A DNA stretch of 64,000 bases from Erysipelotrichaceae bacterium (GCA_017404785.1 JAFRBQ010000019.1:124001-188000); one strand, 5' to 3'. Shown: positions 40,441-50,038, counted from the stretch's first letter. The notes: generated by a model not told the origin, from the sequence alone. Translations and numbers: made by a program.

Positions 40441-42366
40441 ATGGCAGCAAAATATGATGATAGCAGTATAGAAATATTAGAGGGTCTTGAAGCCGTCAGA
40501 AAGCGTCCGGGCATGTATATCGGTTCGGTCGATTCAAGGGGCTTACATCACCTGGTATGGGAGATTGTCGATAATGCCATCGATGAAGCGATCAATGGCT
40601 ATGGCGATGAAATAATCATAGAAATAAACAAAGATGGGTCATGTACAGTAACGGACTTTGGCCGTGGCATGCCAGTAGGAACTCATAAATCCGGCAAGAA
40701 TACTCTGCAGGTCATTTTTACAGTGCTCCATGCTGGAGGCAAGTTCACCGATCAGGGTGGCTATAAAACAGCTGGTGGTCTTCATGGTGTTGGTGCCTCA
40801 GTAGTAAATGCACTTTCGGAATGGCTGGAAGTAGAAGTATGTCGTGATAAGAAGCGCTATCTGATGCGTTTTGAAAACGGCGGTAAAAAAGTCTCCAAGC
40901 TTCAGGAGATCGGTACGACCAATCGTACCGGTTCCAAGGTCACATTCATGCCTGACAAGAAGATCTTTCAGACGACGACCTTCAATTTTCAGACGATCGT
41001 TGATAGAGCTCAGGAAGAGGCCTTCCTTTTAAAGAATGTCAAACTTGTTGTCAAAGATAACCGCAACAATGAACAGGTTGAATTCCTTTACAATGAAGGT
41101 CTCAAATCATTCATGGAATACCTTCATGAAGACAAGGATGTCCTGCATGATACGGTTTGTTTTTCCGGTGAAAAAGACGGAATCAGCGTCGACATCGCTT
41201 TTCAGTATACCGATGGTTATCAGGAGAATACTTTCTCTTATGTAAACCTGGTCAGGACCGGCGATGGCGGCACTCATGAAGTCGGCTATAAAACGGCCTT
41301 TACCAAAGTAATAAACGAATACGCCCGTGAAGTCGGACTGTTAAAGGAAAAGGACAAGAATTTTGAAGGCAGTGATGTAAGAGAAGGCCTGACATCCATC
41401 CTTTCATGTGCTGTACCTGAATCACTTCTGCAGTTTGAAGGACAGACAAAGGGGAAGCTTGGTACACCTGAAGCCAAGAATGCTGTCGACAATATCGTTT
41501 CTGAACAGCTTTCATATTTCCTTCATGAAAATAAGGAAACAGCTATCCAGCTGATCAAAAAGATTCAGAGAGCTGCTCTGGCAAGAGAAGCAGCACGCAA
41601 GGCCAAGGATGAAGCCCGCAGTGGCAAGAAATCATCTTCCAAAGCCAAAGAGATCCTCAGTGGCAAACTGGCTCCGGCACAGTCAAAAGATGCCTCAAAA
41701 CTTGAACTGTTCCTGGTCGAGGGTGATTCGGCTGGTGGCTCTGCCAAGAAGTGTCGTGATTCATCTTTCCAGGCAATTCTACCTTTAAGAGGAAAGGTTC
41801 TGAATACCGAAAGAGCGGCAGTCAGTGAAATAGAAAAGAACGAAGAGCTCAACACCATCATTCATTGTATCGGTGCCGGTGTTGGACCGCATTTCAATAT
41901 CGAAGATATCCATTATGATAAAGTAGTGATCATGACAGATGCGGATACCGATGGTGCCCATATCCAGGTTTTGCTTCTGACATTCTTCTATCGTTTCATG
42001 AGAGAACTTATCGAAACAGGACATGTCTATATTGCCATGCCTCCTTTATATGGTGTTATGAAGAATAAGGAGAGGATTTATCTTTATTCCGATGATGAGC
42101 TTGCGGAATTGAAGAAAGAAATGGGCGAAAAGGTCGATATCCAGAGATATAAAGGTTTGGGTGAAATGGATGCCGATCAGCTTTGGGATACAACGATGGA
42201 TCCGGCCAGAAGAACGCTTATCCAGGTATCGATCGAGGATGCGGCCTTATGTGAAAGAAGGATCTCGGTTCTGATGGGCAACAATGCGGAAGTCAGAAGA
42301 AAATGGATCGACGACAATATTGATTTTACTTTGGAAGAAGACTATAGAGTAACAAGAAATGGCTAA
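40441..42366 (+). CDS. parE: DNA topoisomerase IV subunit B
   Basis: ParE is the ATPase subunit of topoisomerase IV, which separates linked daughter chromosomes. The 641-residue protein shows the GHKL ATPase parts (EIVDNAIDEA, TDFGRGMPVG, GGLHGVGASVVNAL), the transducer, and the TOPRIM domain (EGDSAGGSAKK near 425 and DADTDGAHI near 500). I prefer ParE over GyrB because of the 641-residue length and the pairing with an 834-residue ParC-like partner next to plsY. The mRNA looks nearly leaderless. The stop overlaps parC by eight bases. Confidence 0.93.
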   Translation: MAAKYDDSSIEILEGLEAVRKRPGMYIGSVDSRGLHHLVWEIVDNAIDEAINGYGDEIIIEINKDGSCTVTDFGRGMPVGTHKSGKNTLQVIFTVLHAGGKFTDQGGYKTAGGLHGVGASVVNALSEWLEVEVCRDKKRYLMRFENGGKKVSKLQEIGTTNRTGSKVTFMPDKKIFQTTTFNFQTIVDRAQEEAFLLKNVKLVVKDNRNNEQVEFLYNEGLKSFMEYLHEDKDVLHDTVCFSGEKDGISVDIAFQYTDGYQENTFSYVNLVRTGDGGTHEVGYKTAFTKVINEYAREVGLLKEKDKNFEGSDVREGLTSILSCAVPESLLQFEGQTKGKLGTPEAKNAVDNIVSEQLSYFLHENKETAIQLIKKIQRAALAREAARKAKDEARSGKKSSSKAKEILSGKLAPAQSKDASKLELFLVEGDSAGGSAKKCRDSSFQAILPLRGKVLNTERAAVSEIEKNEELNTIIHCIGAGVGPHFNIEDIHYDKVVIMTDADTDGAHIQVLLLTFFYRFMRELIETGHVYIAMPPLYGVMKNKERIYLYSDDELAELKKEMGEKVDIQRYKGLGEMDADQLWDTTMDPARRTLIQVSIEDAALCERRISVLMGNNAEVRRKWIDDNIDFTLEEDYRVTRNG

Positions 42367-44863
42367 GAAAAAGAAAGAAGAAATCATAGAGAATTTCCTG
42401 AACGAAACATTGGACGATATCATGTCCGATCGTTTTGGAAGTTATTCAAAATATATCATTCAGGAAAGAGCCTTGCCTGATGCCAGAGACGGTTTAAAGC
42501 CCGTTCAAAGAAGGATACTGTATTCGATGTATATCGATGGCAATACCTTTGAAAAGCCGCACAGAAAGTCTGCAAAGACCGTAGGTAGCGTTATGGGTAC
42601 TTTCCACCCTCATGGCGATTCATCGATCTATGAGGCGATGGTGAGAATGTCTCAGGACTGGAAGATCAATCTGCCGCTTGTGGACATGCACGGCAACAAC
42701 GGTTCGATCGATGATGACCCTCCGGCAGCCATGCGTTATACCGAAGCAAGGCTGGCAAAAAATGCCGGACTGCTTCTGGATGATATCGACTACGAATCTG
42801 TAGCCATGACCAATAACTATGATGATACAAATCTGGAACCGACGGTACTTCCGGCCAGATATCCTTTACTGCTGGTAAACGGTTCTACAGGTATCGCTTC
42901 TGGTTATGCGACAAATATCGCGCCGCACAACATCAATGAAGTCGTCGATGCGACGATCTATAGAGTGAACTATCCCGACTGTTCTCTTGATGAACTAATG
43001 CAGTTTATCAAAGGGCCGGATTTTCCAACGGGTGGGATCGTTCAGGGAAAGCAGCAGATAAAAGAAGTTTTTGCGACCGGCAAAGGCAAGGTCGTTGTCC
43101 GAAGCAAATGCGAGATAATCCCGGGCAGGACCGGCGATTCGATCATCATCAGCGAGATACCTTATGAAGTAATAAAATCTTCTCTGGTAAAGAAGATCTC
43201 GGATATCATGATCTCCAAGGATATCGATGGCATCAGTGACGTCAGAGATGAATCGGGAAGGGCGGGATTAAGGATCGTTGTTGAATGCAAGAAGGATGCC
43301 AACACGGAACAGATCCTCAACTACCTTTATAAGAACACCGACCTGCAGATAAACTATTCCTATAACAATGTAGCGATCGTCAATCACAAACCGGTATTGA
43401 TGTCTTTAATGGACGCTCTGGATGCCTTCATCGATCATCGAAGAGAAGTCGTTCTCAACAGATCCAAATATCTGCTTGAAAAAAAGAAAGCCAGATTGCA
43501 TATCATTGAAGGACTGATCAAAGCTATTTCGATCCTTGATGATGTCATAGCCCTGATCAGAAAATCAAAAGACAAGAAAGATGCCAAGGAAAAGCTCAAG
43601 GAAGCTTTCCTGTTCACTGAGGAACAGGCTGAAGCAATCGTTTCTTTGAGACTGTATCGTTTGTCTTCGACCGATATCACGATTCTGCAGGAAGAAAACA
43701 AGACTCTGCGCAAGGAGATCAGTGAACTCAATGCGATCATCAAATCAAAGGAAGTCCTCGATAACGTTCTGATAAAGGAACTTAATGAAGTCAATGAACT
43801 GGAAAATCATCCGCGCAAGACGATCATTGAAGATGAGATCTCCGAAGTCGTCTTCGACAAGATGGCGATGATTGCCAATGAAGCGTGCTATGTATCGCTA
43901 TCCAGAGACGGCTATCTGAAGCGTTTCTCTGAGCGTGCTTTCAACGCCAATGAAAACCAGATCCCTTCAACCAAGGAAGGTGATGCCCTGATCGGCATCA
44001 AGCCTTGTGATACTCTTGATACTCTGCTGATCTTTACCAGTAAAGGCAACTACGCCTATCTGCCGGTCTTCAAGATCGATGAATGCAAATTCAAGGATAT
44101 GGGCAAGCACATCTCCCATTATGTAAAGATGGAAGGCATGGAAAAGGTCGTTGGCGCTGTAGTCGTAAAGAATTTCGATACCTTTGCCTTTATCGTCACC
44201 GCAACAAAGAACGGTATGATCAAGAAGACTTCGATCCCAAGGATGAATGTTGAAAGATCATCCAAGGCGATGTCCTGCATGAAGCTCAAGGACAACGATG
44301 AAATGGTTTCGGTAACAGTTTGTTACGAAGATGACGATCTTATCCTTATCAGCAAGGAAGGTTATTGCAATAAGTATTCAGCTGAGATCATTGCCGATCT
44401 GGCACCTAAGGCTCAGGGTGTCATCGGTATCAACGTCAAAAACGATGAATTATGTGCAGTTGTTGTTGACAATCACGATTCGCAGGAACTGCTGCTTTGT
44501 TCAGACAAAGGCGGCTTCAAGAGGATCCATAAGGAATCATTGGATTTCACTTCACGCAATACAAAGGGTTATCGTCTGTTCAGACAGATCAAATCCAATC
44601 CGCATTCTCTGACCAGAGCAACGATGATCTCCAGCTATAATTCCTTATATGTGAGCACGGAAGGGGAACTTTATGAGCTCACAGCCAGTGAGATCCCGTT
44701 CATGGATGTTGAGCAGTCCTTCTCTTTGCCGATGGATCAGCTTGATTCCTATTTCTTTGTCAAGAAGGATATGTCCGATATTCAGGATGTTGAGATCATC
44801 GATATTCCTGAAGGATATTATGTAAGTGAACAGGAAGACGAACAGACTACACTATTTGATTGA
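42359..44863 (+). CDS. parC: DNA topoisomerase IV subunit A
   Basis: ParC is the DNA-cleaving subunit of topoisomerase IV. In this 834-residue protein the winged-helix region carries LPDARDGLKPVQRRILY and GTFHPHGDSSIYEAMVRM (the quinolone-resistance region), and the catalytic tyrosine is in AAMRYTEARL (about residue 122). The long coiled-coil arm lies at about 370-480, and the beta-pinwheel C-terminal domain covers about 500-810. It overlaps parE by eight bases, so the two subunits are made together. Ser/Asp identities at drug sites were not interpreted. Confidence 0.93.
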   Translation: MAKKKKEEIIENFLNETLDDIMSDRFGSYSKYIIQERALPDARDGLKPVQRRILYSMYIDGNTFEKPHRKSAKTVGSVMGTFHPHGDSSIYEAMVRMSQDWKINLPLVDMHGNNGSIDDDPPAAMRYTEARLAKNAGLLLDDIDYESVAMTNNYDDTNLEPTVLPARYPLLLVNGSTGIASGYATNIAPHNINEVVDATIYRVNYPDCSLDELMQFIKGPDFPTGGIVQGKQQIKEVFATGKGKVVVRSKCEIIPGRTGDSIIISEIPYEVIKSSLVKKISDIMISKDIDGISDVRDESGRAGLRIVVECKKDANTEQILNYLYKNTDLQINYSYNNVAIVNHKPVLMSLMDALDAFIDHRREVVLNRSKYLLEKKKARLHIIEGLIKAISILDDVIALIRKSKDKKDAKEKLKEAFLFTEEQAEAIVSLRLYRLSSTDITILQEENKTLRKEISELNAIIKSKEVLDNVLIKELNEVNELENHPRKTIIEDEISEVVFDKMAMIANEACYVSLSRDGYLKRFSERAFNANENQIPSTKEGDALIGIKPCDTLDTLLIFTSKGNYAYLPVFKIDECKFKDMGKHISHYVKMEGMEKVVGAVVVKNFDTFAFIVTATKNGMIKKTSIPRMNVERSSKAMSCMKLKDNDEMVSVTVCYEDDDLILISKEGYCNKYSAEIIADLAPKAQGVIGINVKNDELCAVVVDNHDSQELLLCSDKGGFKRIHKESLDFTSRNTKGYRLFRQIKSNPHSLTRATMISSYNSLYVSTEGELYELTASEIPFMDVEQSFSLPMDQLDSYFFVKKDMSDIQDVEIIDIPEGYYVSEQEDEQTTLFD

Positions 44864-44864
44864 T

Positions 44865-45362
44865 ATGGCATTATTCAGACCTAAAGATAAAATTAACATT
44901 TTTACCGACTTTGATATGAAGCGCTATCGCGATATGGGCTTTGATACGATCTTTCTTGATATCGATAATACGATCGCTGTTCCAAACACCGGCATATGTG
45001 ATGAAAGGGCAGAGAAGTTTATCAGAGATCTTGAAGAGACAGGATTCAAAGTCGTGATCTTTTCAAACAACACCAAGAAAAGAGTGGAACTGTTTAAAAG
45101 AGATATTCCGGTAGATTACAACTGCTGGTCCTTTAAACCGCTTCCTTTTTCCTATCTTAAGACCTGTAAGAGAATGAATACGGCTCCTGAAAAGACGATC
45201 GTCTTGGGTGATCAGCTGGTCACGGATATATTGGGCGCCAATCTCAGTGGCTGTTACGGTATTTATTGCAAGCAGCTGCAGGAAAAGGATTCAGCTATAA
45301 CTTCTCTTAATAGGAGAATAGAGAAATTCATTTGGAGACATATTTTGCATGAAAAAGTGTAG
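44865..45362 (+). CDS. yqeG: YqeG family HAD-IIIA phosphatase
   Basis: This 165-residue HAD-type phosphatase has motif I FLDIDNTIAV (about residues 30-39), motif II VIFSNNTKKR, and the later GDQLVTDILGAN. YqeG proteins head the ribosome-assembly cluster in Firmicutes; their substrate is unsettled. The start at ATG 44865 lies one base after the parC stop and has no ribosome site, so translation may depend on coupling to parC. An in-frame ATG at 44826 inside parC would add 13 unlikely residues. The stop overlaps yqeH by 14 bases. Confidence 0.9.
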   Translation: MALFRPKDKINIFTDFDMKRYRDMGFDTIFLDIDNTIAVPNTGICDERAEKFIRDLEETGFKVVIFSNNTKKRVELFKRDIPVDYNCWSFKPLPFSYLKTCKRMNTAPEKTIVLGDQLVTDILGANLSGCYGIYCKQLQEKDSAITSLNRRIEKFIWRHILHEKV

Positions 45363-46392
45363 AGGTTGTGGAATAATACTGCAGGACAAAGAAAAGAATC
45401 TTCCTGGCTATGTTGTAGATCTGGAGCAGGACTATTGTCAGAGGTGTTTCAGACTGTCTCACTATGGCGATACGACTCATTTCAAGACCAATCATGTCAG
45501 CAATGAGAAGATCTATGATATCTATTCCCGATACAGAGATTCTCTGTTTGTGGTCATTATCGATGTACTGGATGCTCTGGTTTTAAAGGATGATGATCTT
45601 CTTGAATCATTCAGAGATTTTAAGACGATACTCATCATCAATAAGACCGATCTGCTTCCGGAGAATGTCAATGACAAGAAGATAAACAGGATCTTTTCAA
45701 AGATCGTCTTTGATGTGAACAAAAAATACCGTAATATCAAGGCTGCCATCCTGACCAACAAATTTGAATCGAAGTTCAACGAACAGTTTTTTTCGATCCT
45801 TGAAGATCTTAAGGAAAACAGTATCGTCTTTGCGGGAAGAGCCAATGCGGGTAAGTCATCTTTGATAAACAAACTTCTGCATAATAACGATCTGACGACT
45901 TCCATCTATCCTGGAACAACGCTTGATGAAGTAAGCATCACATATAAGAACTATCGTTTTATCGATACACCGGGACTTGTGGATCTCAATTCCTATGCAA
46001 CTTATCTCAATTCCGAAAAATATAAATTATCTAAAATAGATAAGACGATAAGACCGCAGGTCTTTCAGCTTAATGAACCTCAATCGTATTTCTATGATGG
46101 TCTTTTAAGAGTCGATATCATTCCTAAGAAGGATGCTTCGATCACTTTCTATATCAACAACAATAACAAGATCCATCGTACCAGATATGACAATGGTGAC
46201 AACTACTATCAGAAGCATTATTGTGAATTTATCCTGCGGGTAAAACCTCTGGGAGTAAGTGATTTCAGTATAAGTGACAGCAGAACATTTGTGATCAAAG
46301 GCCTGGGTTTCTTCAAGATCAATGGTGAATGTTTTGTGAATGTACACTCTCTGGCTGATGTCAGACTGTATGAAAGCGAGGTAGATATCTGA
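45349..46392 (+). CDS. yqeH: Ribosome biogenesis GTPase YqeH
   Basis: YqeH is a circularly permuted GTPase needed for assembly of the 30S subunit. The 347-residue protein starts with a zinc finger (CRGCGIILQ and CQRCFRLSHYG, about residues 3-38). The permuted G-domain follows: INKTDLLP (G4) at about 99 comes before AGRANAGKSSLINKLL (G1) at about 161, then SIYPGTT and DTPGLVD. A C-terminal beta-rich RNA-interaction region follows. Its place before yhbY is usual for Firmicutes. Confidence 0.95.
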   Translation: MKKCRGCGIILQDKEKNLPGYVVDLEQDYCQRCFRLSHYGDTTHFKTNHVSNEKIYDIYSRYRDSLFVVIIDVLDALVLKDDDLLESFRDFKTILIINKTDLLPENVNDKKINRIFSKIVFDVNKKYRNIKAAILTNKFESKFNEQFFSILEDLKENSIVFAGRANAGKSSLINKLLHNNDLTTSIYPGTTLDEVSITYKNYRFIDTPGLVDLNSYATYLNSEKYKLSKIDKTIRPQVFQLNEPQSYFYDGLLRVDIIPKKDASITFYINNNNKIHRTRYDNGDNYYQKHYCEFILRVKPLGVSDFSISDSRTFVIKGLGFFKINGECFVNVHSLADVRLYESEVDI

Positions 46393-46679
46393 TGCTCAGT
46401 GGCAAACAGAAAAGATTTTTAAGAAGTATGGCTGTAAATGAAAGAGCCATCTGTCAGATAGGCAAGGAAGGAATCGATGAAAACCTCATCAAGGCCGTCA
46501 AGGAAAACCTCAAGGCCAGAGAACTCATAAAGATCTCGGTACTTAAATCGTGTGAACTTGAAAGTAACGAGATCGCTGTCGAACTCTGTGCCAGAACAGG
46601 TGCAGAGCTGGTCCAGAAGATCGGCCGCACACTTGTTTTATATAAACAGTCCAAAGAAAGACTGATCATTCTACCATGA
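46392..46679 (+). CDS. yhbY: CRM-domain RNA-binding protein YhbY
   Basis: This 95-residue protein is a single CRM domain that binds pre-50S ribosomal particles. The signature is visible as GKQKRFLRSMAVNE, QIGKEGIDENLI, LKARELIKISVL and a late R-T-G-A-E-L-V-Q-K-I-G-R-T-L-V-L-Y strand. Start and end overlap both neighbours (one and four bases). In related genomes nadD follows this gene; here the next is yqeK with no room for nadD. Confidence 0.93.
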   Translation: MLSGKQKRFLRSMAVNERAICQIGKEGIDENLIKAVKENLKARELIKISVLKSCELESNEIAVELCARTGAELVQKIGRTLVLYKQSKERLIILP

Positions 46680-47263
46680 ATTTTGAAAACATCTGTTTTG
46701 ACGATTTCATGAGCTATGATTCAAAGACGCGTAAAAAGATCATCAATGATCCGGAACTTCTCAAGATCATGGTGAGAAAAAATCTCAAGAAATCGCGTTA
46801 CGATCATTCATTGTCTGTTGCCTATCTATCTAGAGAACTGGCTGAACTTCATCATGTAGATCCCGATAAAGCCTATATTACCGGACTTCTTCATGATTGC
46901 ACAAAATATCTTACAAATGATCAGCATGATGAATATTTCCGTTTTTATGACAGGGATAAACTCAATGCTCCCGAGCCGATCAAACATTCTTTTTCGGCCA
47001 AGTATTATCTGAAAGAAAAACTCAACTTTCATGATAAGGATATATTGAATGCCATCTACAATCATACGATCTGTTCTTCGAAAGACAGACTGTCACTGAT
47101 CATCTATATCGCTGATAAAAGAGAACCATTGAGAAATATCGATGATGGCATAGTGGAGCTGGCCAGAAAAGATCTCTATAAAGCCTATGATGCGCTTTTA
47201 AGAGATGTTGAAAGATACATAAAGGAAGTAAAGAATGAAGGATTTATTGAAAATAGCTTATGA
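46676..47263 (+). CDS. yqeK: HD-domain hydrolase YqeK
   Basis: YqeK proteins hydrolyse diadenosine tetraphosphate symmetrically, which removes an alarmone-like nucleotide. The 195-residue protein has the HD metal ligands in SRYDHSLSVAYLS (about residues 40-52), GLLHDCTKYL (about 70-79), and NAIYNHTICS with IADKREP. It overlaps yhbY by four bases and rsfS by 29, so the cluster is tightly coupled. Confidence 0.93.
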   Translation: MNFENICFDDFMSYDSKTRKKIINDPELLKIMVRKNLKKSRYDHSLSVAYLSRELAELHHVDPDKAYITGLLHDCTKYLTNDQHDEYFRFYDRDKLNAPEPIKHSFSAKYYLKEKLNFHDKDILNAIYNHTICSSKDRLSLIIYIADKREPLRNIDDGIVELARKDLYKAYDALLRDVERYIKEVKNEGFIENSL

Positions 47264-47567
47264 TGCCATGGATGAGAAGCTGGCTGATGATCTGGTTGTG
47301 ATCGATTTCAGAGGAGAAAATCCCTATCTGGAGTATTTCATCATCGGTACAGCCCGCAATTACCGCATGGCAAGATCAATAGTCGATAACGTTGAAGACA
47401 AGGTCCTGGAAGCAGGATATGAAGTCAAAAAGGCCTATGTTGAAAATACGACCAAATGGCTTCTGATCGATCTGGGTGATGTGGTCTGCCATGTCTTCTA
47501 TGACGGGGAAAGAGAATTATACAATCTGGAAGGATTATGGAAGGATCTGCCAAGAGTAGAAATGTAA
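47235..47567 (+). CDS. rsfS: Ribosomal silencing factor
   Basis: RsfS binds L14 on the large subunit and blocks subunit joining when nutrients are short. The 110-residue protein has the compact alpha/beta fold of the family, with KLADDLVVIDFRGENPYLEYF, the FIIGTARNYRMARSIVD segment and the late strand WLLIDLGDVVCHVFYDGER. A GGAAG site precedes its ATG within yqeK. The end overlaps the methyltransferase gene by 31 bases. Confidence 0.94.
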   Translation: MKDLLKIAYDAMDEKLADDLVVIDFRGENPYLEYFIIGTARNYRMARSIVDNVEDKVLEAGYEVKKAYVENTTKWLLIDLGDVVCHVFYDGERELYNLEGLWKDLPRVEM

Positions 47568-48238
47568 GCAACTACGAAATGCTTGCCCGATATTATGATG
47601 AACTTCTTCAGGATGAAGAAGCTTTATCTTTATGGCTTGAATATATAGAAAAACAGGATTTTCATACAGTCCTTGAACTCGCATCAGGTTCAGGAGTAAT
47701 GGCTTCGATACTCAAGAATAAAGGTTACGACATTATTGCCTCCGATATCTCTAAAGCCATGAAGGATGTTGCCCGAAACAATTTTGATGGCGAATATCTG
47801 ATCCTTAACATGACGGATTATGAACTTAAGAAGAAATTCGATCTGATCCTGTGCATCTGTGATTCCATCAATTATCTCTATGAAGAAGAGCTTGACAGCT
47901 TCTTTGAGTGTGCTGCCAGACATCTGAATAAAAACGGCAGACTGATCTTTGATATGCATCATAGAAAAAGACTTGAAGAATTCAGAGAACAGTATATAGA
48001 AGAGGGTTTTGTTTCTGATGTACCATATCAGTGGACAATCCAGGCTGATGATTTTGATAACACTATCAACGAACATTTTACCTTTTATACAAAAGATGGT
48101 ATGATACAGGAACATCACACGCAGAACGTCTTTGATCCTGATAGAGTAAAACAGAAAATGGAAAAATATTTTAAAGTAGAAATGATCGAAGATTTCGTGG
48201 AAGATGAGAAGATTCTGATGGTGGGGTATCTGAAATGA
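47537..48238 (+). CDS. Class I SAM-dependent methyltransferase (YqeM-like)
   Basis: This 233-residue protein has the SAM-binding motif I LELASGSGVMASIL (about residues 38-51), the acidic IIASDIS loop, motif IV LILCICDSINYLY, and a GRLIFDMHH strand. Its place after rsfS corresponds to yqeM of Bacillus, whose substrate is unknown. The ATG at 47537 overlaps rsfS by 31 bases and has GGAAGG only three bases away; a downstream ATG at 47579 is possible. The next gene overlaps by four bases. Confidence 0.85.
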   Translation: MEGSAKSRNVSNYEMLARYYDELLQDEEALSLWLEYIEKQDFHTVLELASGSGVMASILKNKGYDIIASDISKAMKDVARNNFDGEYLILNMTDYELKKKFDLILCICDSINYLYEEELDSFFECAARHLNKNGRLIFDMHHRKRLEEFREQYIEEGFVSDVPYQWTIQADDFDNTINEHFTFYTKDGMIQEHHTQNVFDPDRVKQKMEKYFKVEMIEDFVEDEKILMVGYLK

Positions 48239-48936
48239 TCGTGGTATTATGTGCAATGAAGCAGGAAAGAGATGCTTTGTTGAAACTGATGAAGGATGTA
48301 AAAAAAGTCAGGAATAAAAAAGTAAGAGTTCTGGATACGGAACTCAATAACACTTTCTTTGTCGGAAAGATAGGTAACAGAGAAGTTGCCGTATCAAAGA
48401 CGGGCATAGGTCAGGTCTATGCTACCATTGCCACACTTCTGGCTATTCAGAAATTCAAACCGGAGCTGATCATCAATCTTGGCTGTGCCGGCTCGCTTGA
48501 TCAAAGTGTCATGGTCAATGATGTCGTTGTCGCTGACAGAGTAGCCGACTGGCGTTTCGATGCGATCGACTGGCCTAGAGGCTTTGATTCAAATTACACA
48601 TCTTTTCCCTGCGATGAAAGAGTGATCGAGATCATGAAGAAGATGAAGCTGGATACCAATATTCATTATGGCGGTATCGTATCAGCCAATGAATTCATCT
48701 ATAAGAAATCACAGAACAAAGAGATAAAGAAACACTTTCCTGAAGCACTATGCGGCGAGATGGAAGGTTCAGCGATCGCTACGACATGTTTTGCGATGGG
48801 AGTAAAATGCAGCGTCATCAGATCGATCTCCGATGATACACTGCTGGAAAAGAATTATCATACATATTATTTCAATCTCGATGATGCATGCAATACGGCA
48901 GCAAAGATCGCTGCACAGATAATAAGGAAGTATTAA
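48235..48936 (+). CDS. mtnN: 5'-methylthioadenosine/S-adenosylhomocysteine nucleosidase
   Basis: MtnN cleaves adenine from MTA and SAH, clearing methyltransferase by-products and feeding the methyl and autoinducer-2 cycles. The 233-residue protein shows AMKQERDAL at the start, SKTGIGQVYA, NLGCAGSL, the substrate segment GEMEGSAIA with the catalytic-site Glu (about 179-181), and SDDTLLEKN in place of the usual SDxA-D motif. It follows a SAM-dependent methyltransferase, fitting SAH disposal. Confidence 0.92.
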   Translation: MIVVLCAMKQERDALLKLMKDVKKVRNKKVRVLDTELNNTFFVGKIGNREVAVSKTGIGQVYATIATLLAIQKFKPELIINLGCAGSLDQSVMVNDVVVADRVADWRFDAIDWPRGFDSNYTSFPCDERVIEIMKKMKLDTNIHYGGIVSANEFIYKKSQNKEIKKHFPEALCGEMEGSAIATTCFAMGVKCSVIRSISDDTLLEKNYHTYYFNLDDACNTAAKIAAQIIRKY

Positions 48937-49434
48937 ATGAAAAAGTGGTATCAGGAATCATATTTTGATCGCAAGAACTGGCTCTTGGAGAATTTCGATA
49001 AACTGAATCTCAGTTCGGATGAGACGCTTTTGATCATGCTGGTGGAACTGTGCAGGACCAACAGAAAGTATGTCACCTATGATTATCTGATGAAGAAACT
49101 AGGCAGAAATGCCAAACAGATCGATTCACTGGTTGCTTCACTGGTGAATAAGCATTATCTCAAGATCTCCAGCAATTCCAAAGGCCTGATCTTTGATTTT
49201 GACGAGATCTTTGAATTTGATCCGGAAAAATACGAAATAAGTGACAACAAAGACCTTTTTGATACGGTCTCCGAAGTATTCGGCAAGCCTCTTTCACCGA
49301 CAGAACTGCAGAAGATAAGTGAATTATCCGAGATCTATGGGGAAAAGAGATTCATCGAGGCCTTAAGACTGGCGGAAGCAAAAAGGACCTATAAGATCGC
49401 CTATATCGAAGGCATACTGAGAAATGAAAAATAG
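48937..49434 (+). CDS. DnaD-like replication initiation domain protein
   Basis: This 165-residue protein has an N-terminal winged-helix part (about residues 10-80, with DEDLLIMLVEL-like LSSDETLLIMLVEL and NAKQIDSLVASLVNKHYL). A short DnaD C-terminal domain (about 100-160) carries LSPTELQKISELSEIYGEKRFIEALR and ends YIEGILRNE. DnaD helps load the helicase at the origin in Firmicutes. It starts directly after mtnN and overlaps nth by 11 bases, as dnaD-nth pairs do in Bacillus. Confidence 0.88.
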   Translation: MKKWYQESYFDRKNWLLENFDKLNLSSDETLLIMLVELCRTNRKYVTYDYLMKKLGRNAKQIDSLVASLVNKHYLKISSNSKGLIFDFDEIFEFDPEKYEISDNKDLFDTVSEVFGKPLSPTELQKISELSEIYGEKRFIEALRLAEAKRTYKIAYIEGILRNEK

Positions 49435-50038
49435 TACTTTCATAATGAAGAAACTTGATGAGCTCTATCCGGATGCTCATTGTGAACTGAATCATAAAAG
49501 TGATTTTGAACTTCTGATCGCCGTCGTACTTTCGGCTCAGACAACTGATGAAAGGGTAAATTCAGTTACACCTTTTCTTTTTGCGAAGTATCCTGATGCC
49601 TTTAAGCTTTCTAATGCCAAACAATCAGATGTGGAAGAAATCATTAAACCGATCGGTCTATACCGCAATAAAGCCATCAATATCATAAAGCTGTCAAAGA
49701 TCCTGGTGAATGAATTTGACGGAATCGTTCCATCTGACAGGAAAGATCTCGAGTCTTTGCCTGGTGTAGGTCGTAAAACAGCCAATGTCATACTGAGCAA
49801 CTGTTTTGATGTTCCGGCTTTTGCGGTCGATACCCATGTTTCCAGAGTATCTAAAAGACTGGGCATTGCAGATGACGAAGACGATGTAGAAAAAATCGAA
49901 GAAAAACTGATGAATTATTTTCCTAAAGACAAGTGGGGAAAACTTCATCATCAGTTCATATTCTTTGGTCGTTATAATTGCAAGGCAGCAAAACCAGATT
50001 GTGATGACTGCCCTTTGAAGAAGATCTGTACTATTTAG
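49424..50038 (+). CDS. nth: Endonuclease III
   Basis: Nth is a base-excision repair glycosylase/AP lyase for oxidised pyrimidines. The 204-residue protein has VVLSAQTTDERVN, the helix-hairpin-helix LPGVGRKTANVIL (about residues 109-121), the catalytic Asp in AFAVDTHVSRVSKRLG, and a C-terminal 4Fe-4S cluster set C-x6-C-x2-C-x5-C (about 186-202). It follows a DnaD-like gene as in other Firmicutes. It ends tail-to-tail with the minus-strand DUF1846 gene, overlapping by eight bases. Confidence 0.96.
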   Translation: MKNSTFIMKKLDELYPDAHCELNHKSDFELLIAVVLSAQTTDERVNSVTPFLFAKYPDAFKLSNAKQSDVEEIIKPIGLYRNKAINIIKLSKILVNEFDGIVPSDRKDLESLPGVGRKTANVILSNCFDVPAFAVDTHVSRVSKRLGIADDEDDVEKIEEKLMNYFPKDKWGKLHHQFIFFGRYNCKAAKPDCDDCPLKKICTI

